Positions 54,468-62,624 of a stretch of DNA of 62,662 nucleotides are shown here, in pieces. The notes under the pieces were generated by a model. That model saw only the letters and a list, made by a program, of their open reading frames with translations, was not told the DNA's origin and did no database searches. The translations under genes were made by a program, and so were the position numbers. The stretch comes from CAYJXJ01 sp964374095 (GTDB lineage Bacteria > Elusimicrobiota > Elusimicrobia > UBA1565 > UBA9628). Position 1 is the first letter of the stretch. Every line of letters begins with the position of its first letter. Location of the stretch: positions 1 to 62,662 of the forward strand of contig CAYJXJ010000004.1 in the NCBI GenBank assembly GCA_964374095.1, written 5' to 3'.

Positions 54468-55930
54468 GAGGCCAGCCACTCGTGGACTTCTTCGGCTTTG
54501 AGTTTGATCTCATTGAAGCTTTCCGTGTAGGGGCTTGTCACGATTCCGAAAAGATCCTGGAACCGCTTGTTGGCCTCGTATCTTTGAGCCCGGTCCTCGG
54601 ACCACTTGGCCTCCAAGGCCGCCTTGAGCATTAAACCGTACTTAATCCAACCGTTATTGAACCACGTCCGCGTCCGCAGCTCCTCGACATCATGATCTAC
54701 CGGGAAGATGGAAATTGCTCCTTGAAGAAGGGTGCGATTCTGAGCGCGGAAAGCCGCTTCGAGCCTGGCCAGCCATAACTTGATGCGCAAGAAGTCCAGC
54801 TCCCGGTCCCTGTCCGCCGGGGACAAGGCGCCCGTCATTTCCATGGCCCTCCCTAGGGCATCCGCCGCAGCGGCCGCGTCATTGGATCGAAACAGGCGGG
54901 CGTCACCCTGATCGCGCAGGCGCAGGAACTCGTGGAGCTTCGCCTCCTGCTCGATGGTTCGCTCCCCCTGGACGGGCTGGATATTCTCTCGCAGGATGGG
55001 CTGGAGGCAGCGCTCCGCCAGCGCCTCCGCCTGCTCCTCGCCGCGGCCATGTGCGTTCTTCAAATCCACGTATAGTTGTACGTCCGAGACGATGTTCCGA
55101 TTCTGAACCCGCTGCCGCCTGAAGAAAACACCTTCGTCTTGGGCTGGAAAGATCAAGCAGTTCCCCCCGGAGGGAACTGCTTTAAGGTCAAGTTCCGAAG
55201 CGATGGATTCGAGCCCTCCCCGAACATACGCATGGAGCCTATTGGCCCGGACGAACGGCGCCCGGTATCGGGCGCCGGCGAATAGGGTCAAGGCGTACTG
55301 GAATCCTTTCTTGACGCTCAGCTCATCAAGACGCTGCTCGAACTGTTGCAACGGCTCGGAAGTATAGTACTCGGCGTGAGGCTTATCTCGCAAAGTTTCA
55401 GCCTTGACCCATTCAGCAAGGAGGGCCTGCCGATCCTTCAAGTAGCTGCGCCCAGCAATGAGCGTGACATAGGCGCCCCCCTGGAGACGCCGGACCACCC
55501 GGTTGACCAGGCCCAGGCTGGTCCCCGTTTCCTTGCTGAGCGCGAGCTGCCGCCAATCTTTGAGGGGCTGGCACAGCAGAGCGCGCACGATGCGCAATGA
55601 TTTGGGCGCGAACAAGCGCCGGCTTTCGCGGCGCGGCGCCGGGGGCTTGCCTTCCACTGACTTGGAAATCAGGATGGTCCGATAGCTGATCCAGCAGTTA
55701 CCGATCTCATCGAAGCAGCCGATGCCCGCTTGGCGACACAGTTGGGAGGCGCGCTGGCTTATGTAGGGGGCGAATAGGAGCGGGTAGACCTTCTTTTCCT
55801 CATCCCCCAACAGCTGAAGCTGTCCGATCAGTTCATAGACCCGGCGAGGTTCGGCGTTGGGCTTGGCATAGAGCCCAAGCTCCAACGGCAGTCCCTTGAG
55901 TTCGGTGCGGTAGATGATACTCCAGGTAGG
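54464..55930 (-). pseudogene. AbiEi-like antitoxin missing its N-terminus
   Basis: About 489 codons in frame. FAPYISQRASQLCRQAGIGCFDEIGNCW and the winged helix SLRIVRALLCQP with KETGTSLGLVNRVVRRLQG match AbiEi-type antitoxins of type IV toxin-antitoxin systems. The C-terminal 200 residues are unassigned. There is no proper start: upstream the frame runs into fragments of other genes at 55932 and beyond, so the N-terminal part is lost. It precedes and overlaps the damaged nucleotidyltransferase, the usual antitoxin-toxin order. Confidence 0.7.
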
Positions 55931-55931
55931 G

Positions 55932-56015
55932 GCCTTCCCCCGCCCCGAAGCGGTACGGCGGCCGGTAGCGGAACGAGACCGTCCGGGCGGGCCTGTCCAG
56001 AGACACCCCCCAGCC
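55932..56015 (-). pseudogene. Fragment of a fourth YfhO-like gene (C-terminus)
   Basis: 28 codons read WGVSLDRPARTVSFRYRPPY and a few residues more, matching the end of the YfhO-like proteins at 58.4 and 60.5 kb with several base changes. The reading frame differs from that of the flanking fragments, so this is not expressed as part of either. Confidence 0.85.
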
Positions 56016-56017
56016 GG

Positions 56018-56211
56018 ACCGCTCATCATGACCGAGGGCATGTGGCCGTCCCGTTTCTCGATGGCGAGCTTCTGGGTCTCGACCCGGCGGAGCTGGATGA
56101 GCTGGGGCGTGATGGCTTCCTTCTGCATGCGCAGGCCCTCGGCCTTGATCTTGATACGTTCCAGGTCGCGCTTGGCCTTCAGGGCATGCTGCTCGGCGAT
56201 CTGCCATTCAG
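56018..56211 (-). pseudogene. Fragment of an SPFH/prohibitin-type gene (C-terminal region)
   Basis: Encodes AEQHALKAKRDLERIKIKAE and QKEAITPQLIQLRRVETQKL, ending at DGHMPSVMMSG. The pattern (AE-rich coiled helix, then TPxLIQLxxVExxxLAIEKxDGHMPxVM) is the end of band-7/SPFH proteins. Neither its 5' part nor its stop is present. A 10-bp arm inverted repeat lies just upstream (56279-56288 and 56304-56313). Confidence 0.7.
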
Positions 56212-56319
56212 CCCTTTGGGGTGATCGACCAGGGGCCTGCAGCGGCGGATTGCGGGAACAAAAGGGGTGGCCAGATCGTACCTGCGAGAGGGAGTACGCC
56301 TTGCTCGCAGGTATGAAGC

Positions 56320-56595
56320 ATGCGTGCCTCTCTCGACCGCAGGTCCCCCCACGCGTCTCTACGCGCTCCGGCGCGCCTGGACCCGGCCCCCGCACCGCGA
56401 CCTGCGCTGAAGATTCTCTCCGGTCTTTCCTTTCTTGAGTGCGGCATTCCACGTTTCGGTGTCGTGCGATGCCTCTGCCGCCAGCGCGGCAACGATCTCT
56501 TCGTGCCCTACAACTGCAAGCGGCGCCTGGCATGTCCGAGTTGTGATTCAAAGCGCGCGGTAGTTGAGATTGAAGGAGCGGCTTTTAAGTCTGGC
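56320..56595 (+). pseudogene. IS91-family transposase remnant (zinc-binding N-terminal part)
   Basis: The + frame contains SFLECGIPRFGVVRCLCRQ followed by VPYNCKRRLACPSCDSKR, the zinc-binding region of IS91/IS801-type transposases (FxxCGxxxxGFxRxxCxxC, then CKRRxxCPSC). The HUH catalytic domain is absent; the frame breaks into AT-rich sequence by about 56600. It suggests rolling-circle-type transposition helped assemble this region. Confidence 0.75.
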
Positions 56596-56620
56596 CGTGA
56601 AAGTTTAAATATACTTCCTA

Positions 56621-56736
56621 TTGACAATCCAGAATTGTCGAGTTAAGCTATATTTAAACCGAATGGATTGGATGGTTTATATAAGACACTATTTGACAAT
56701 CCTCGATTTATATCTAGAGCTATAAATAAACCAGCT
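56621..56736 (+). promoter_or_regulatory. AT-rich control region with two 72-bp-spaced TTGACAATCC repeats
   Basis: TTGACAATCC occurs at 56621 and 56693, each followed at the same distance (20 nt) by AGCTATA(T/A)(T/A)(T/A)AAACC. The first copy also contains the stem GACAAT/ATTGTC. The block lies directly before the AbiEi start and is probably its promoter/operator region; the spacing to a -10 is unclear. Confidence 0.5.
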
Positions 56737-57534
56737 ATGGCCGACTCCACTCAGCACCAAGGTAAGCTTTCTGAACTCCTCGGCAAATGGCCGAAGGGAG
56801 CGGTTGTCGTTCAAGGTTGGCTCGACAAGCAAGGCATATCTCGCCAGCTTGCGGACCGCTATTGCCGCTTCCATTGGATGCGCCGCATAGGACGCGGGGC
56901 CTATACGCGGCTCAAGGAAAGCGTGGAGTGGATGGGCGGACTCTACGCGATGCAGCAGCAGCTCGGCCTTCCGATTCACGCTGGAGCCAAGACGGCGCTT
57001 GAGCTTCAGGGCTATGCCCACTACATACCCATGCGCAAAGGCGGGACACAGTGGCTGTTCGGCCCTCCGAAGGTGAAGCCGCCGGCGTGGTTCTTGAAGC
57101 ACGATTGGGAAGATCGGCTGCGCTATGTGGCGACCAATCTCTTCCAGACGAGCCCGGAACTGGGTCTGACCAAGAAGCGGATAGAGGACTACTCGATAAG
57201 GCTCTCGGCTCCCGAGCGCGCGATGCTGGAGTTGCTTGACCAACTGCCGAAGAGCCAATCCTTCGAGGAGGCCCGACAGCTGATGGAAGGCCTCGCCACC
57301 CTGCGGCCCGAGCTCGTGCAGCAGCTTCTGGAGAACTGCCGCTCGATAAAGGCTAAGCGGCTCTTTTTGCTTCTCGCCGAGATATGCGGACATCGGTGGC
57401 TTTCCGGGGTAAACTTGAAGAGCGTGGACCTCGGCAAAGGGAAACGCCTCATGGTCAAGGGCGGGCACTTCGATCAAAAGTTTCAGATAAGCACCCCATA
57501 CGAGCGGCCCGACAAGGAACAGATACCGGCATGA
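56737..57534 (+). CDS. AbiEi-family antitoxin (type IV toxin-antitoxin)
   Basis: 265 residues. The N-terminal winged-helix domain reads GWLDKQGISRQLADRYCRFH and MRRIGRGAYTRL, the opening of AbiEi antitoxins. The C-terminal region (residues 60-260) includes GAKTALELQGYAHYI and ends near KSVDLGKGKRLMVKGG. It should repress its own operon and neutralise the downstream nucleotidyltransferase. ATG at 56737 is preferred over 56668, which would translate repeat sequence. Lower GC than neighbours. Coupled by ATGA to the toxin gene. Confidence 0.85.
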   Translation: MADSTQHQGKLSELLGKWPKGAVVVQGWLDKQGISRQLADRYCRFHWMRRIGRGAYTRLKESVEWMGGLYAMQQQLGLPIHAGAKTALELQGYAHYIPMRKGGTQWLFGPPKVKPPAWFLKHDWEDRLRYVATNLFQTSPELGLTKKRIEDYSIRLSAPERAMLELLDQLPKSQSFEEARQLMEGLATLRPELVQQLLENCRSIKAKRLFLLLAEICGHRWLSGVNLKSVDLGKGKRLMVKGGHFDQKFQISTPYERPDKEQIPA

Positions 57535-58409
57535 ACCCGGCCTATGTCGAGCAGACGCGGCTCATGCTCCGCGTCTTGCCATTCGTGGCCAAAGAGGATT
57601 GTTTCGCGCTGAAGGGCGGCACGGCGATCAACTTCTTCGTGCGCGACCTGCCGAGACTCTCCGTGGATATCGACCTGGTTTATTTGCCGATCAACTCCAG
57701 GCAAGAAGCTCTCTCGGGGATCAGCGCGGCGCTCAAGAGGATCAAGGCGGACGCGCTCCGCGGCCTGGGGCAAGGGTTCACCATCCAAGAGGGCGTCGCC
57801 GGAGGCATGACCTCCAAGCTGTTCGTCAAAGGGCCGGGTGGAACGGTGAAAGTCGAGCCGAACTTCGTCCTTCGTGGGACGGTGAGCGCTCCGGCAAAGC
57901 GCGCCGCATCGAAGAAGGTCGTCGCGACATTCGACCTGTCCGTCTCCATCATGACGGCCGCCAACACCGACCTGTACGGCGGCAAGATATGCGCCGCATT
58001 AGATCGACAACACCCGCGCGATCTCTTCGACATCGAGCCGCTCATCTGGCGGCAAGTCCTCGTGCCGAGTTCCATCACCTTCGCCAAGCTCATCCGGGAG
58101 GAGATCGGCGGAGCCGAGGCCGCTACCGGGGCGGTGGACGCGGGAGTGATGGCCGACCTCGGTGAGCCGCTGGGAGCGCCGGTCACCCTCGGCGCCGGCC
58201 TCCAGAACCTGGGAGGCAGGCTGCGGTACCAGTCCTCCAGCGAGGAACTGCCCCTGGCCTGGCGGCTGGGAGCGGCCTGGAAACCCTTCGACGGCGCCGC
58301 CCTGGCCGCGGACATAAGCCGGTTCAATAGAGACGAGCTCCCGGCGCACGCCGGTCTCGAATACGTCTTCGGCGACCGGCACGCCTTCAGCGCGGCCTGG
58401 CGCTGGTAG
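57531..58409 (+). CDS. Chimera: AbiEii toxin nucleotidyltransferase fused to a PorV-like barrel fragment
   Basis: 292 residues. Residues 1-165 are AbiEii-like, with ALKGGTAINFFVRDLPR, SVDIDL (motif I), VKVEPNFVLRG and YGGKICAALDRQHPRDLFD, so all nucleotidyltransferase motifs are present. The normal C-terminal 100 or so residues are missing. After a short linker, residues about 195-292 (GVMADLGEPLGAPVTLGAGL, LQNLGGRLRY, AFSAAWRW) match the C-terminal strands of PorV/PorQ-type outer-membrane proteins. The fusion probably arose by insertion of the AbiE unit into the barrel gene. Whether the protein is toxic is unknown. Confidence 0.78.
   Translation: MNPAYVEQTRLMLRVLPFVAKEDCFALKGGTAINFFVRDLPRLSVDIDLVYLPINSRQEALSGISAALKRIKADALRGLGQGFTIQEGVAGGMTSKLFVKGPGGTVKVEPNFVLRGTVSAPAKRAASKKVVATFDLSVSIMTAANTDLYGGKICAALDRQHPRDLFDIEPLIWRQVLVPSSITFAKLIREEIGGAEAATGAVDAGVMADLGEPLGAPVTLGAGLQNLGGRLRYQSSSEELPLAWRLGAAWKPFDGAALAADISRFNRDELPAHAGLEYVFGDRHAFSAAWRW
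58369..58409 (+). repeat. 41-bp inverted repeat, right copy
   Basis: Exact reverse complement of 54003-54043. Here it is the natural end of the PorV-like fragment. Confidence 0.92.
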
Positions 58410-58411
58410 CG

Positions 58412-60484
58412 TCAGGGGCCCTCCGGGCCTTGACTCGACCCGAGGCGGTACGGCGGCCGGTAGCGGAAGGCGACCGTCCGCGCGGGCCTGTCCAGAGACA
58501 CCCCCCAGAAGGTCCCGTAGGCGGGCACGATCTCGACCTCCCGCCCGTCCGCCCAGCACCGCCAGAACGGGCTGTAGCTGTTGCTCACGACCAGAAACCC
58601 CGGACCCTCCATGCGCGTCGCCAGGTCCAGGCGGTCCGGCTCGTAGCGGGTGAACTCGGCCGCGCCCGCGGCCAAGCTCCGGCCGACGCCGCCGGAGGAC
58701 GCCTTCTCGAGATAGGCCGCCTCCCGCAGCGCCCCCGGACCGGCCCCGGCCATGGCCTCCAGCAGGCTCCCGCGGTCTGCGAAGACCTGGATCGCTCGAA
58801 CGAAGTACGCGCGGGGCAGGACCGTCTTGTTCTCGTACAGGTAGAAGTAGGTCTTGCCGGTGAAATTCTCACGGACCCGGAGCCGGACCCGCTCCCACCG
58901 CGTCATGGACTCCCAGGGCCGCTGGCCCAGGATCTCGAGTGCGTCCGGATGGATGAGGGGATGGCGCGAGATCAAGTACCGCACGTTGGCCAAGGACAGC
59001 AGGTTCATCCGGGCGAAGGCGTCGATGGGGACGCCCCCCGGCAGGGAGCGGACGTCCCCGGGCCAGAAGAGATAGAGACGGTTCCCAATCGGGACGAAGG
59101 CCTCGGATCGTTGTTCCGGATCCAGCCGGGCCTGGGACCGGGCGTTATAATCGATGACCCTGTCCCAAAAGCGTTCATAGGCGGCTGGAAACAGATTCAG
59201 GATGCCGTCGGCCGCTTCGAGCCCATGGGCCATGGCGTAGGCCGGAACTAAGCCGTGCGTGAAGCTGGCCACCCGGAAGGGCGGCAGCGGCGTTCGCGCG
59301 GCCAGCTCCTTGAGGACGGGGCTCGAGTAGTTGGCGCGAAAGCCCCCTTGGAAGAACCAGTCCCGCAGGTTGTCGGCCTTGCGGACGAGGGATTGCCCCA
59401 GGAGGAGGAGCGCCCACAAGGCCAGGACCAGCCCTCGCCGCGGGAGCTGGTCGAGGCCCGAGGCCGTCAGCAGAAGCGCGAAGAGGATGCCCATGAAGGA
59501 CAGCCGCTGGAGGATCATGAAGCCGCCCACCCCCGGAACAGCCCCGGACAGGGCGATCCGCGCCCCTTCCAAGGCCGCTCCTCCCAGGGCGCACACGAGG
59601 AGCGCCCACAAGAGCTCCCACCGGACGCGGCCGTAGCGAGCGCCCAGCGCCGCGAACACGAGCGGGAGCCCGACGACGCGGTGCGGGAAAAAGACCCATG
59701 AGAGATGCTCGGCGAGGGACCGGCTCAGCGGCGGGGTCCCATGGCTCGTCCGGTTGGACCAACTCGCGTGCAGCGCCATGGCCCACGCCGTCTGCAGGTG
59801 CGGGAGCAGCGACACGGCCGCGAAAGCGGCGAACACCCAGGCCATCTTCCACGTCCAAAGACCGCGGACCGCGGCCAGCCACAGCGCCGCGCCGAGAAGT
59901 CCGAAAGGCAATGACATCGCCACGGAGGAGGTCATGGCGTTAACCAGCCCCAAACCCGCGGCCCAGACCAGGGGCTGGGACCGGCGCCCGCGGGCGATCT
60001 CCTCGAGCTGCCACGCCATGAACGGCAGCAAGAGCCAGCCGCCCCGGAAGCCGGGATCATTTGGAACGGACAGGCAGAAAGCGGCCCCCGCGGCCAGGGA
60101 GCACCAGGGCGAAAGCCGGAGCCGCTCGCGCGCCAGGAGATAGGCGTAGTAGGCGCCCAGGAAGTACTGGAGCAGGTGGAACACGGCGTAGGCGGCCCAG
60201 ATCGGGAGCGCCAGGCCGAGCAGGGAGGTGCTGTGGAGGTGCGAGATGTCATTGGCCAGGCGATCCACGCCGCAGGCCATGTGGGGGAGCCAGTGATGGG
60301 AGCTTGCCCGGTAGCCCGCGGAGGCCAGGAGGATGTCCCGAGGGACGGTGTGGTCCGCGGTGTCGTAGTGCCTGATCATCGAGGCGGGGCCCAGGAGGAG
60401 CCCCTCGAGGCTCAGCCACAGGGCGATGGCGCCGCAGAGGCGCAGGGCACGGGGGTCGCCGTTGGAGAGCCGGAGGACACTCAT
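58412..60484 (-). CDS. YfhO-like polytopic membrane protein (paralogue B)
   Basis: 690 residues from ATG 60484. Landmarks shared with the other copies are DTADHTVPRDILLAS, WLPHMACGVDRLANDISH, RDWFFQGGFRANYSSPVL, RMNLLSLANVRYLISRHPL and the tail SNSYSPFWRCW with DRPARTVAFRYRPPYR. Hydrophobic segments fill residues 20-400, then a large extracytoplasmic region. YfhO proteins are GT-C-type transferases that decorate surface polymers. Its last 605 bp of the shared block (58452-59056) are identical to paralogue C. Confidence 0.8.
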   Translation of the reverse strand: MSVLRLSNGDPRALRLCGAIALWLSLEGLLLGPASMIRHYDTADHTVPRDILLASAGYRASSHHWLPHMACGVDRLANDISHLHSTSLLGLALPIWAAYAVFHLLQYFLGAYYAYLLARERLRLSPWCSLAAGAAFCLSVPNDPGFRGGWLLLPFMAWQLEEIARGRRSQPLVWAAGLGLVNAMTSSVAMSLPFGLLGAALWLAAVRGLWTWKMAWVFAAFAAVSLLPHLQTAWAMALHASWSNRTSHGTPPLSRSLAEHLSWVFFPHRVVGLPLVFAALGARYGRVRWELLWALLVCALGGAALEGARIALSGAVPGVGGFMILQRLSFMGILFALLLTASGLDQLPRRGLVLALWALLLLGQSLVRKADNLRDWFFQGGFRANYSSPVLKELAARTPLPPFRVASFTHGLVPAYAMAHGLEAADGILNLFPAAYERFWDRVIDYNARSQARLDPEQRSEAFVPIGNRLYLFWPGDVRSLPGGVPIDAFARMNLLSLANVRYLISRHPLIHPDALEILGQRPWESMTRWERVRLRVRENFTGKTYFYLYENKTVLPRAYFVRAIQVFADRGSLLEAMAGAGPGALREAAYLEKASSGGVGRSLAAGAAEFTRYEPDRLDLATRMEGPGFLVVSNSYSPFWRCWADGREVEIVPAYGTFWGVSLDRPARTVAFRYRPPYRLGSSQGPEGP
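58452..59056 (-). repeat. 605-bp identical block, copy 1
   Basis: Aligns without a single difference to 60532-61136 at a constant offset of 2080 bp, covering the C-terminal coding part of YfhO-like paralogue B. Flanking sequence on both sides diverges at once. Confidence 0.95.
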
Positions 60485-60500
60485 CGGGGGCGCCGCTCCC

Positions 60501-62564
60501 TCACGGGCCTCGATCCGAGTCGCGGGCGTATGGCGGCCGGTAGCGGAAGGCGACCGTCCGCGCGGGCCTGTCCAGAGACACCCCCCAGAAGGTCCCGTAG
60601 GCGGGCACGATCTCGACCTCCCGCCCGTCCGCCCAGCACCGCCAGAACGGGCTGTAGCTGTTGCTCACGACCAGAAACCCCGGACCCTCCATGCGCGTCG
60701 CCAGGTCCAGGCGGTCCGGCTCGTAGCGGGTGAACTCGGCCGCGCCCGCGGCCAAGCTCCGGCCGACGCCGCCGGAGGACGCCTTCTCGAGATAGGCCGC
60801 CTCCCGCAGCGCCCCCGGACCGGCCCCGGCCATGGCCTCCAGCAGGCTCCCGCGGTCTGCGAAGACCTGGATCGCTCGAACGAAGTACGCGCGGGGCAGG
60901 ACCGTCTTGTTCTCGTACAGGTAGAAGTAGGTCTTGCCGGTGAAATTCTCACGGACCCGGAGCCGGACCCGCTCCCACCGCGTCATGGACTCCCAGGGCC
61001 GCTGGCCCAGGATCTCGAGTGCGTCCGGATGGATGAGGGGATGGCGCGAGATCAAGTACCGCACGTTGGCCAAGGACAGCAGGTTCATCCGGGCGAAGGC
61101 GTCGATGGGGACGCCCCCCGGCAGGGAGCGGACGTCTTTCACCGAAGGGAAATAGATTTGGTTTCCGAAGGCCTTGAAGCCCTCCGCTTGTCTTTCATCC
61201 AGACGAGCCTCCGGGTCGATGACCTTGCCCCAGAAGAGCTGGTAGGACTCCGGGTAAAGATTGAGGTAGCCGTCAACCGCCTCGAGCCCATGGGCCATGG
61301 CATAGGCCGGATGAAAACCGTGCGGCAAGCTCGCCACCCGGAAGGGCTGCAGCGGCGTGCGCGCCGCCAACTCCTTGAGGACGGGGCTTGAGAAGTTGGC
61401 GCGGTAGCCCCCTTGGAAGAACCAGTCCCGCAGGTTCCCGGCCTTGCGACTCGTCGACACCCCACACAGGATCAGAGCCCACAGGGCCAGCACCAACCCG
61501 CGGCGCGGGAGTCGGTCCGCTCCGGAGGCCGTCATGAAGATCGCGTAGGGGACCGACAGGGCGAGGAAGCGGGCATGACTCAACGCGCCGAGCGCCGGCA
61601 CGGCGCCGGAGTAATTCGATTGCGCCCAATCGAGCGTCTCCCCGCCCAGTACGAGCAGAAGAAACGCCGCCCAAAGTTTCCAGCGCACGCGGCCGTACCA
61701 CGCGCCCGCGACCGCGATGAGCAGCGGAACGCCCACGGCGTGACCCCGCCCGAAGAGCCAGGGCATGAGGCCGGCGAAACCCTCTCCGACGGCCGTCGGA
61801 GGGCGCGCCCAATCCGCCCGATGCGACCAGTCCAGGTGAGTCGTGATGGCCAGAGCCGTCTGCACGTGCGGTGTCAGCGACACGGCCGCGAAGATGGCGA
61901 ACACCCACGCCGTCCTCCAAGTCCAAAGGCTTCGGATGAAGACCAGCCAGAATGCCGCTCCCAGAAGTCCGTAAGGCAAAGACATCGCGACGGAGGAGGC
62001 CAGACCGTTGAGCAGTCCCAACCCGGCGGCCCAGACCACGGGGCGAGACCGCCGCCCGCAAACGACCTCCTCGAGGTGCCAGGCCATGAACGGGACCAGG
62101 AGCCAGCAGCCCTGCATCCCCGGGGCGCCTTCCACGGCGACGCAGAAGGCGCCCCCGGCGGTCAGGGCGGACCATGGCGAGAGTTCGAGCCTCTCCCGGG
62201 CCAATAGGCAGGCGTAGTACGACCCCAGGAAAAATTGGAGCAAGTGGAAGACGGCGTATGCGCCCCAGACTGGGAGGAACCGGCAGAGCAAGGCCGTGAT
62301 GTGGAGGTGCGACATGTCGTTGGCCAGCCGGTCGACGCCGCAGGCCATGTGGGGCACCCAGCCGTGGGAGGTCGCGCGGTAATCCGAGGACGCCAGCAGG
62401 ATATCCCTGGGGACGGTGTGGTTGCCGACATCATGGACGCGAACCATGGAGGCGGGGCCCAGGATAAGCCCGCCCAGGCTCAGCCATAAGGCGATGACGC
62501 AACACGCAGGCCCGGCCCAGGAGCGGCCATCGGCGGACTCTAGACCTTGCCGCAGGGAGGACAC
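60501..62564 (-). CDS. YfhO-like polytopic membrane protein (paralogue C)
   Basis: 687 residues from GTG 62564, 16 bp upstream of paralogue B. It carries the same landmarks: HDVGNHTVPRDILLASS, WVPHMACGVDRLANDMSH, RDWFFQGGYRANFSSPVL, LANVRYLISRHPL and the YfhO tail. The N-terminus aligns with paralogue B, so the start is probably complete, but only a few bases upstream the sequence changes to what may be an IS element, which would have removed the native promoter. Confidence 0.8.
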   Translation of the reverse strand: MSSLRQGLESADGRSWAGPACCVIALWLSLGGLILGPASMVRVHDVGNHTVPRDILLASSDYRATSHGWVPHMACGVDRLANDMSHLHITALLCRFLPVWGAYAVFHLLQFFLGSYYACLLARERLELSPWSALTAGGAFCVAVEGAPGMQGCWLLVPFMAWHLEEVVCGRRSRPVVWAAGLGLLNGLASSVAMSLPYGLLGAAFWLVFIRSLWTWRTAWVFAIFAAVSLTPHVQTALAITTHLDWSHRADWARPPTAVGEGFAGLMPWLFGRGHAVGVPLLIAVAGAWYGRVRWKLWAAFLLLVLGGETLDWAQSNYSGAVPALGALSHARFLALSVPYAIFMTASGADRLPRRGLVLALWALILCGVSTSRKAGNLRDWFFQGGYRANFSSPVLKELAARTPLQPFRVASLPHGFHPAYAMAHGLEAVDGYLNLYPESYQLFWGKVIDPEARLDERQAEGFKAFGNQIYFPSVKDVRSLPGGVPIDAFARMNLLSLANVRYLISRHPLIHPDALEILGQRPWESMTRWERVRLRVRENFTGKTYFYLYENKTVLPRAYFVRAIQVFADRGSLLEAMAGAGPGALREAAYLEKASSGGVGRSLAAGAAEFTRYEPDRLDLATRMEGPGFLVVSNSYSPFWRCWADGREVEIVPAYGTFWGVSLDRPARTVAFRYRPPYARDSDRGP
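60532..61136 (-). repeat. 605-bp identical block, copy 2
   Basis: Second copy of the block at 58452-59056, in paralogue C. The rest of the two genes is only moderately similar, so this stretch was homogenised recently. Confidence 0.95.
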
Positions 62565-62624
62565 TAGTGTAGTGGCCCATAACTAACTTGATAGTAGCCA
62601 TCGACGCAGGCTATGCTATGCAGC

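Noticed and set aside
54464..56551. A single 695-codon protein on the - strand
   Set aside because: Only codons after about 55930 read as AbiEi-like. The upstream part is an SPFH fragment plus out-of-frame YfhO sequence and shadow of an IS91 remnant, so it is a mosaic, not one gene.
62561..62570. Palindrome ACACTAGTGT as an operator
   Set aside because: Ten bases only, no extended symmetry and next to a probable element end; chance or target-site effect is simpler.
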